From positions 62,001 to 126,000 of the forward strand of contig JAGYJI010000006.1 in the NCBI GenBank assembly GCA_018402295.1: 64,000 nucleotides of DNA. The letters run 5' to 3'. The notes beneath the pieces were generated by a model that was given only the letters and a program-made list of their open reading frames with translations, did no database searches and was not told the DNA's origin. Numbering within the stretch: position 1 is the stretch's first letter; each line of letters starts with the position of its first letter. This stretch comes from Pontimonas sp. (GTDB taxonomy: Bacteria; Actinomycetota; Actinomycetes; Actinomycetales; Microbacteriaceae). This document shows positions 57,707 to 64,000 of the stretch, piece by piece. A program made the position numbers and the translations under genes.

Positions 57707-57725
57707 TTAGGTTAGCCTAACTTAA
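57707..57725. promoter_or_regulatory. DtxR/IdeR-type iron box upstream of fbpA
   Basis: TTAGGTTAGCCTAACTTAA matches the DtxR/IdeR consensus TTAGGTTAGGCTAACCTAA at all but two or three positions. It extends to a near-palindrome, AAGTTAGGTTAGCCTAACTT, at 57704-57723. It lies in the gap between rocD and fbpA, 61 bases from the fbpA start. By established knowledge of the family, iron-loaded DtxR/IdeR bound here would repress the downstream operon. Confidence 0.88.
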
Positions 57726-57749
57726 CTCCAGAGGGAAGAGCTGCAGGGG

Positions 57750-58973
57750 TTATTTCGCTGAGAGTTCCCGGAGAACATTCTCCAGCTGATCAAGTCCCCA
57801 GTCCAGATCACGCTTTGACACCACAATCGGTGGCGCCAGGCGGATTGTGGACCCGTGGGTGTCTTTGGCCAGAACGCCCTTGGCCATCAGGGCCTCACAC
57901 ACCTCGCGACCGGTCGCGAGCTTCGGGTCAATATCGATTCCCGCCCACAGACCCACACCGCGAACGGCAAGCACGCCCTTGCCCACCAGCTTCTTCAGGC
58001 GTTTGTGGAGGTGCTTGCCTAAACGCTCCGAGCGTTTTTGCATATCCCCTTTAGCCAGCATCCGAACCACCGCAAGTCCCACGGCCGCAGCAAGAGGGTT
58101 TCCCCCAAAGGTCGAGCCGTGTTGGCCGGGCTTCAAAACACCCATAACGTCGGCCGTGCCAACGACAGCGCTAACCGGAACAATGCCTCCGCCCAGCGCT
58201 TTGCCGAGGATGACCATGTCGGGCATGACTTTCTCGTTCTGGCACTGAAGCGTCGCACCGGTGCGACCAAGCCCGGATTGAATCTCATCCGCAATCATCA
58301 ACACGTTGGTCTTCTTGGTCAGTGCCCGGACCGCTTTCAGATAACCCTTGGGTGGGGTGATGATTCCCGCTTCACCCTGAATCGGCTCCAGCAACACAGC
58401 CACGGTATTCGAGGTGATGGCCTTCTCGAGTGCCTCGATGTTTCCGTAATCAACCTGAACGAACCCCGGAGTGAAGGGGCCAAAGTCTTTTCTCGAGGAC
58501 TCATCGGTAGAGAAACTCACAATCGAAATGGTGCGGCCGTGGAAATTGTCTTTGGCCACCACGATGGTGGCTTTGTTGGCCTCGACACCCTTGACCCGAT
58601 ATCCCCAGGCCCTGGCCACCTTGATGGCGCTCTCCACTGCTTCCGCACCGGAGTTCATGGGCAACACCATGTCCATGCCGACCAAATCCGCGAGCTCTTT
58701 CGCAAACAACCCCAGCTTGTCGTGGTGGAAGGCCCTCGAGGTCAGCGTGACGCGACCCAACTGACGTTTGGCCGCCCGAATCAGGGTCGGATTGGAGTGA
58801 CCAAAGTTGACCGCGGAATACGCAGCCAGGCAGTCGAGATACTTCTTGCCCTCAACGTCCCACACCCAAGCGCCCTTGGCTTTCCCCGCCACCACCGGCA
58901 AAGGGTTGTAGTTCCTGGTCAAAGAGCCTTTCTCGAGCTCCAAGACATCGGGCGTGCTCAGGCGGCGGCTCAT
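57750..58973 (-). CDS. rocD: Ornithine aminotransferase
   Basis: A 407-residue class III PLP aminotransferase that converts ornithine and 2-oxoglutarate to glutamate semialdehyde and glutamate. It has the N-terminal NYNPLPVV and GKKYLDCLAAYSAVNFGHSNP, the PLP aspartate in LMIADEIQSGLGRTG and the PLP lysine in VILGKALGGGIVPVSA. The ATG at 58973 overlaps the ddaH stop (ATGA), so I prefer it to the track start at 58997. The frame is intact. Confidence 0.93.
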   Translation of the reverse strand: MSRRLSTPDVLELEKGSLTRNYNPLPVVAGKAKGAWVWDVEGKKYLDCLAAYSAVNFGHSNPTLIRAAKRQLGRVTLTSRAFHHDKLGLFAKELADLVGMDMVLPMNSGAEAVESAIKVARAWGYRVKGVEANKATIVVAKDNFHGRTISIVSFSTDESSRKDFGPFTPGFVQVDYGNIEALEKAITSNTVAVLLEPIQGEAGIITPPKGYLKAVRALTKKTNVLMIADEIQSGLGRTGATLQCQNEKVMPDMVILGKALGGGIVPVSAVVGTADVMGVLKPGQHGSTFGGNPLAAAVGLAVVRMLAKGDMQKRSERLGKHLHKRLKKLVGKGVLAVRGVGLWAGIDIDPKLATGREVCEALMAKGVLAKDTHGSTIRLAPPIVVSKRDLDWGLDQLENVLRELSAK

Positions 58974-59816
58974 GCCCTCAACTCTAAAGTGCAACACTTG
59001 ACGCCACCTCCGCCGAGCAACAGCTCGGAAAGCTCAACACCAATCGGGTTAAAACCGCGGTCTCTGAGGTCCTTCGCGAATGTCGTCGCGCGCTCCGCAA
59101 TCACGACGTTGTGTCCATCACTAAAGCTATTGAGACCAAGGATCGCGGCGTCCTCCTCCGTTGCGATGATGGCATCGGGATAGCGCTGGCGCAGAACCGT
59201 CAACGATGCCTCGTCAAAGGCACTGGGCAGATAAGCAATGGTCGTCGGCATCGATCACGGCCAGTGCTGTGTCGAGGTGGTAGTAGCTGGGGTTCACCAA
59301 CTGCAACGAGACCACCTCACGGCCATAGATGTCCGCGATCTCTTGGTGGCTCGAAGTATCGCTGCGGAAGCCAGAGGCCGCCAGAATGGTGTCCCCCACC
59401 AGCAGGAAGTCACCCTCGCCCTCGTTGGTTGCCTGGGGCTCACGGACATCTAGCCCTTGGGATCGGAACCAGTCCATGTAGGCGGGGCCCTCGGGTTGAC
59501 GCTCGGGATAATGGAACCGCGCGCCGTAGGCAATTCCATCCAGAACAAATCCGCCGTTGGCGGCATAGACCATGTCCGGAAGGCCCGGCAGGGAGTCAAT
59601 CAGCTGAACGGTGAATCCCAACTCCACGTAGGTGTCATAGAGAACAGTCCACTGCTTCAGAGCCAGGGAGGTGTCGGTAGGTTCCTCGGGATGCATCCAC
59701 GGGTTGATTCGGTAGCTCACCGTGAAGTGCTCGGGGCGACACATCAGCACCGTGGGCTTGAAGGCCTCCGCAGATTCGCGGGCTGGGGTTTCCGAGGTCT
59801 CAAGCGTTGCGGTCAT
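58970..59816 (-). CDS. ddaH: Dimethylarginine dimethylaminohydrolase-like amidinohydrolase (frameshifted)
   Basis: A guanidine-modifying enzyme that produces citrulline from (methylated) arginine, or in related enzymes ornithine from arginine. The 5' ORF (59214-59816) has VLMCRPEHFTVSYRINPWMH, the substrate-site DMVYAANGGFVLDG, GEGDFLLVGD and the catalytic His region SYYHLDTALAVID. The 3' ORF has GLNSFSDGHNVVIAE and the catalytic Cys in GGGGVKCCTLEL. The frames cross at about 59235 (DAD then TIAYLPSAFDE). The operon with rocD suggests arginine catabolism. The exact substrate (dimethylarginine or arginine) is not settled. Confidence 0.83.
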
Positions 59817-59858
59817 GCCTTGAGTCTCTCACGCACGAAACGCTTATTTCGAGAGTCC

Positions 59859-59879
59859 AAACGCGGATATCCTGCGTTT
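59859..59879. repeat. Inverted repeat, possible Lrp/AsnC operator
   Basis: AAACGC-GGATATCCT-GCGTTT has perfect six-base arms around a centre that itself contains the palindrome GGATATCC. It lies between the divergent ddaH and lrp starts, about 40 bases from each, where an autoregulating Lrp/AsnC protein would be expected to bind. Confidence 0.5.
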
Positions 59880-59907
59880 TTGCCGGTACAGAAGCAGATT
59901 TATTGCA

Positions 59908-59913
59908 TATACT
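59908..59913 (+). promoter_or_regulatory. Probable -10 element of the lrp-type gene, leaderless
   Basis: TATACT ends six bases before the ATG at 59920, and no Shine-Dalgarno is present. Transcription would start at or next to the ATG, giving a leaderless mRNA, which is common in actinobacteria. No convincing -35 is seen. Confidence 0.5.
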
Positions 59914-59919
59914 CCCCCC

Positions 59920-60357
59920 ATGGACGCAGTAGACCACAAAATCATCGGTGAGCTTCGGCATAACGCCCGCGCAAACTATGGCGACATTGGGGACATTGTC
60001 GGATTGTCCCCCTCCGCAGTAAAGCGCCGGGTCGACAAAATGGTCGCCGAAGGCACCATCCGTGGTTTCACGGTGCTGGTAGATCCGACCGTCGAAGGTC
60101 TAGCCGTAGAGGCCTACGTCGAACTGTTTTGCCAAGGAACGGTGTCCCCGAATGATCTCCGGCGCATCCTGTCGGGCGTTCCCGAGGTCATTGATGCGGG
60201 AACGGTCAGCGGTGACGCTGACGCCATTGTGCACCTGAGAGCCAAAGACATTGCGGCACTCGAGGATGCCCTGGAGCGCGTGCGAAACGCGCCCAACGTC
60301 AACCACACGAAGAGCTCCATCGTGCTCTCGAACCTGATCCACCGCCCCCGCGACTAG
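59920..60357 (+). CDS. Lrp/AsnC family transcriptional regulator
   Basis: A 145-residue regulator with an N-terminal helix-turn-helix (DHKIIGELRHNARANYGDIG, then GLSPSAVKRRVDKM) and a C-terminal RAM/ACT-like ligand domain (AYVELFCQGTVSPNDL, VIDAGTVSGDADAIVHLRAK). It is divergent from ddaH-rocD and convergent with putA (4-bp overlap at the ends). It probably senses an amino acid such as arginine, ornithine or proline and controls these genes. The frame is intact. Confidence 0.9.
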   Translation: MDAVDHKIIGELRHNARANYGDIGDIVGLSPSAVKRRVDKMVAEGTIRGFTVLVDPTVEGLAVEAYVELFCQGTVSPNDLRRILSGVPEVIDAGTVSGDADAIVHLRAKDIAALEDALERVRNAPNVNHTKSSIVLSNLIHRPRD

Positions 60358-63300
60358 ATCGTCAGGTCGCGGAACCTGGGGTCGAGTGCGCCAAAGCGAT
60401 GAGCTGTCAGAGAGATTGCCTGCTCCACCACGAAGGGCAACATCTCCACGCGACCCGACTCGGTCACCTCGTGACCATAAATGGCGACCTCCGGTGCACC
60501 ATCAAAAGCAACGGACAGCGCATCGGATCGAGAACCCAACAGACGAATCCTCCCCGGAGGATTCCCCGAGACACGCGAGACGAACTCGCGCTCGGTCTCG
60601 ACCACATAGTCCCCGAGCCCGGTGAACTGCGAGCTTCCCTGGCGCAGAAGCCTCAGCGCACCATCGGGAAGAGGGTCCGTCAGTGACACAGTGACGCGAG
60701 CTCCCACTCGTGCACCCGCCAGGACAACGCGAAGAATGTCTCCCAGTGGAACGAACCCTGCGGCGCGAACCGTGACGGGGGTTGGGCGGTAACGGAACAC
60801 ATTGCGCTCCACCGTGAGTCCCGTTTCGTCGGTTGACATTCCAAACACCTCAGACCAGGCGCGCTCATCGTTCGCCAGAGAGCGCAGGAAGAAGCCCTCC
60901 TTCTCGACACTGTCCTCCACGACGAAGGGCAGGAGGCCCTGAATGAACGAGTCCGCTCGTGCAAGGTCAGCATCCGCGCTGGACTTGGCGGTCCTCCAGG
61001 ACCCCAGTCCCATCAGATAGTTGGGGCCACCAGCTTTCGTGCCCGGACCCACGCTGGATTTTTTCCAGCCACCAAAAGGTTGACGCTGAACAATGGCTCC
61101 GGTGATTCCTCGGTTGACATAACAGTTTCCTGCTTCGACGCGATCGAGCCAGTAGGTGACCTCGTCGGGATCCAGGGAGTGAATACCGGCGGTCAACCCA
61201 TAGTCGACCCCGTTTTGGAAGGAGAGCGCCTCGTCCAACGACTTGGCGCTCATGATCCCGAGAATCGGACCAAAGTATTCCGTTTGGTGGAACGTGCTTC
61301 CGGGCTTCACGCCCTCGCGAACACCCGGACTCCACAGGCGACCCTGATCATCAAGGAGTTGGGGTGTGAGCAACCAGGACTCTCCCGGGCCAAGCTCCGT
61401 GAGGCCAGAGTTGAGCTTGCTTCCAGGTCGCTCAATGACAGGACCCATGACCGACTCAGGATTATCGGGGTATCCCACGCGAAGCGTGGTCACCGCGTCC
61501 ATGAGTTGGCGGCGGAACCTCTCCGATTTCGCCACTGACCCCACCAGGATGACCAAGCTCGCGGCCGAGCACTTCTGGCCCGCGTGCCCAAAGGCACTCT
61601 TGACGATGTCGGCAACCGCCAAATCGAAGTCCGCACTCGGAGTAACGATGAGGGCGTTTTTTCCACTGGTTTCTGCGAGGAGCGGAAGGTCAGCGCGCCA
61701 GGATCGGAACAACTGCGCGGTCTCAAAGCCACCGGTCAAAATCAGTCGGTCAACCCCCGGGTGCGAAATAAGACCGCGACCGATCTGTCCTTCCTCCACA
61801 TCCACCAGCTGGAGGACATCTCGGGGGACGCCCGCTGCCCAGAGCGCCTCCACCATGACCGCGCCACAGCGCCGAACCTGAGGGGCGGGCTTGATGGCAA
61901 CAGCACTTCCGGCAGCAAGCGCCGAGAGAACAGACCCGGCGGGAATCGCGACCGGGAAGTTCCACGGTGGTGTGACAAGAGTGAAACGCGAGGGTTGGAA
62001 CTTAGCCCCGTCAATGGTGTCTAGGTCAAGCGCCAGTTGGGCGTAATAGCGGGCAAAGTCAATCGCTTCACTGATCTCGGGGTCACCCTCTTGGAGAGTC
62101 TTACCGGCTTCTTGCATCATCACGGCCAGCAACTCTGCTCGCTTAAGCGCCAGCTGGTCGGCGGCTTTCAGGAGGATGGCAGCGCGTTCTTGCCCAGACT
62201 TCTGCGCCCACTTAGCTCCAGCCTGGCGCCCACTGGACACGAGATCATCCACCGCGATACCGCCCTTGATGGGTCCGAAGGAATCCGGAATCCCGGCTGT
62301 GCGCAACGACTCAAGGCCGAGTTCTTTCCCTCGCTTGGATTTTGCCAGGGCACGAATCTCGTCTGCCCACTCCCTGTTGTGGACGATGGAGGGATCCGTG
62401 TCTGCCTCATTGTGGAAGGGCTCGCCGGGCTTAATGCCGCGAGGCCCCTCGGAGCTGCGATTCTGTGCCCGGTGAACGGGCGGTGCCTTCGAGGTGAGTG
62501 CCGCCAAAGAATCGCGGAAACGCTGCTCTTCGCGACGGAACACCTCGTCGTTGTCGTGCAGATCAAAGACTGCCGACATGAAATTCTCGGAACTTGCGTT
62601 TTCGTCGAGTCGGCGAACCAGGTAACCCACGGCCGCGTCGAATTCTTTGGGGTGCACCACCGGTGTGTAGAGAATTAGGTTCCCCACAGTCTCGCGAACA
62701 GCATCGGCCTGATCGGGGGCCATCCCAATGAGCATCTCGAAGTCAACCGCGCTTCCGACTCCCCGGCGCTCGGCCAGCAGGTGGGCGAAGGCAACATCGA
62801 ACAGGTTGTGACCGGCAACACCAATCCGAACGTTTTTGCTGCGCGAGGGGGTCAGAGACCACTCCAGAACGCGCTTGTAGTTGGTGTCACTGGCCTGCTT
62901 GGAGGGCAACACGGCGAGAGGCCAGTCGTGGAGTTCGGCATCGACCTGCTCCATCTGCAGGTTCGCGCCCTTCACCACTCGAACCTTGAGCGGAGCCCCA
63001 CCGGCCTTGACCCTGGCGGCGGCAAAACTTTGAATGCGCTTCATCGCGGCGAACGCCTCAGGCAAATAGGCCTGCAGCACGATTCCAGCTCTGTAGGTCC
63101 GCAGGCTCTTGTCCCCGAGGACGCGCTCAAACACATCGAGCGTCAGGTCCAGGTCTTTGAATTCCTCCATGTCCAAGTTGATGAAAGTAGGAGGGGTGGT
63201 GGCGGCGGCTTCCTTGTAGAGGGGAATCAGTCGCTTCACGACCCGATCGAGTGTCTCCTTATATGCCCACATGGAGAGCTGGCTGGAGATAGCCGACACC

Positions 63301-63890
63301 TTGACGGAAACGTAGTCGACGTCATCCCTCGCGATCAACGCTCGGACTCCCGGCGAGGCGACGGTCAGCTTCCTCATCACCGAGAACTGCTTCACCCAAC
63401 AGATTGATGTTGAGCTGATCGCCCCTCTTGGTTAGGCGCCTCAGTGAGGAGGCAAGCTTGTTCTCGCTGGCATCAATAATGAGGTGACCGATCAAGATTT
63501 TCAGCGCCCACCGGGCAATCGGCACGACAATTCCCGGGAAAATCGGCGCAAAGAACCCACCCACCTGAATGAGGAGTCGCAGGATGGGGGCAAAAAGTCG
63601 GGGATGTCTTTCGAGAGCTCCCGGAAGTTTCGTGCCGCGACCGTGAAGTCCTCGGGACGGGCTACTCGGTCAACGAATCCAAGGGCAAAAGCGGGACCCT
63701 TCGGGTCTTTGAGCACTCCGGCAAGACGCTCCGAGCTGGCGTCTGGTTTCCGGTGGAGTTGTGCTGCGCGGTTGAGCCACGAGCGCACCAACGCGACGGA
63801 CTCATCTGCAAGCAAGTGAGCGAAGGAAATCCCGCTCACCCCTTGACCTGTGGTTCTCTTTCGTGTCGGCACGGTAGGCATAGAAAGCAT
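60354..63890 (-). CDS. putA: Bifunctional proline dehydrogenase / P5C dehydrogenase (two frameshifts at the N-terminus)
   Basis: Oxidises proline to glutamate in two steps. The PRODH domain has DYVSVKVSAISSQLS, VRVVKGANLQMEQ and FEMLIGMAPDQADAV. The P5CDH domain has TPPWNFPVAIPAG, LAETSGKNALIV and the catalytic Cys in FGHAGQKCSAAS. The intact ORF covers only residues after about 170. Upstream, ORF 63322-63564 holds GGFFAPIFPGIVVPIARWAL and ORF 63501-63980 holds the start. One break is the A5 run 63592-63596, where one base restores FFAPILRLLIQVGG; the other is near 63335. The start is probably the ATG at 63890 or 63881. Confidence 0.9.
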
Positions 63891-63972
63891 GCTACGGCCT
63901 TGACCCTTCTGGTCGCATCCCGAGAACTCGTTACAGCCCTGAAATACTCTCGCCTCTCTAGACTGTGGTGCC

Positions 63973-64000
63973 ATGAGCACACAGCACGCCGACGTTGTCA
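63973..64000 (+). CDS. Start of an unidentified gene, cut by the window edge
   Basis: An ATG at 63973 opens MSTQHADVV and continues past the end. TAGACT lies eight bases upstream, a fair -10 for a leaderless transcript. It is divergent from putA. Nine residues are too few for a family call. Confidence 0.4.

Noticed and set aside
62781-63407. 208-residue plus-strand ORF
   Set aside because: It is antisense to the PRODH part of putA; high GC makes long shadow ORFs common.
1-64000. Widespread programmed frameshifting or recoding as an explanation for the split genes
   Set aside because: There is no common slippery heptamer, stop context or downstream structure. Shifts go both ways and hit unrelated genes at random places, many in simple homopolymers.
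1-64000. CRISPR arrays, insertion sequences, integrases, prophage genes
   Set aside because: No direct repeat-spacer pattern, transposase or integrase motif was found on either strand.

Overview
The window reads as one contiguous chromosomal segment of a high-GC (upper fifties percent by eye) actinobacterium, most like a streamlined aquatic Microbacteriaceae (Luna/Aquiluna/Pontimonas type). The support is indirect: menaquinone rather than ubiquinone synthesis, actinobacterial families (DUF4229, an LytR-CpsA-Psr protein, an FprA-type ferredoxin reductase, a DtxR/IdeR-type iron box), very short intergenic gaps, 4-bp start/stop overlaps and frequent GTG starts. No insertion sequence, prophage, CRISPR array or rRNA operon was seen. 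Genus is not resolved.

Layout. 1-2.1 kb: broken N-terminus of a secreted, possibly M23-type protein, inositol monophosphatase, tRNA-Tyr, YajQ. 2.1-20.4 kb: cardiolipin synthase, ferredoxin-NADP reductase, then a menaquinone block (polyprenyl synthase, menG, menF, menD, menA, menE, menB, menC) followed by System II cytochrome c maturation (ccsB, resB, ccdA, resA), a histidine phosphatase and a short archaeal-type AspRS. Together these supply the quinone and c-type cytochromes of an aerobic respiratory chain. 20.4-38.5 kb: accessory metabolism and transport, including a DrrAB-like exporter, RNA methyltransferase, Maf, a GT4 glycosyltransferase, a LysE exporter, agmatinase, a DNA glycosylase, a likely D-glutamate catabolic pair (DgcA/DgcN), a PQQ-type dehydrogenase lipoprotein and an MsbA-like ABC exporter. 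38.5-48.9 kb: tRNA-Arg, a GNAT/AAA+ fusion, a bicarbonate transporter with its PII partner (SbtA/SbtB), PsiE, two tRNA-Ser genes, an LCP protein, serS, pheA and a MalY-type C-S lyase. 48.8-57.7 kb: eight tightly spaced minus-strand genes (fbpABC, acyl-CoA dehydrogenase-like, alpha/beta hydrolase, lipoate ligase-like, hmuU, hmuV) running from a DtxR/IdeR-type box, so probably one iron-regulated transcript. 57.7-64 kb: arginine/proline catabolism (ddaH, rocD, putA) around a divergent Lrp/AsnC regulator; ornithine aminotransferase and PutA meet at glutamate semialdehyde/P5C and lead to glutamate.

Sequence quality matters for every use of this annotation. About 23 genes, including essential ones such as serS and the respiratory men genes, are split between frames by roughly 39 single-base shifts. 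Several lie exactly in short homopolymers where one added base restores the family sequence. I treat these as probable sequencing or assembly indels, list each gene at its full reconstructed extent as CDS, and say where the frame breaks.
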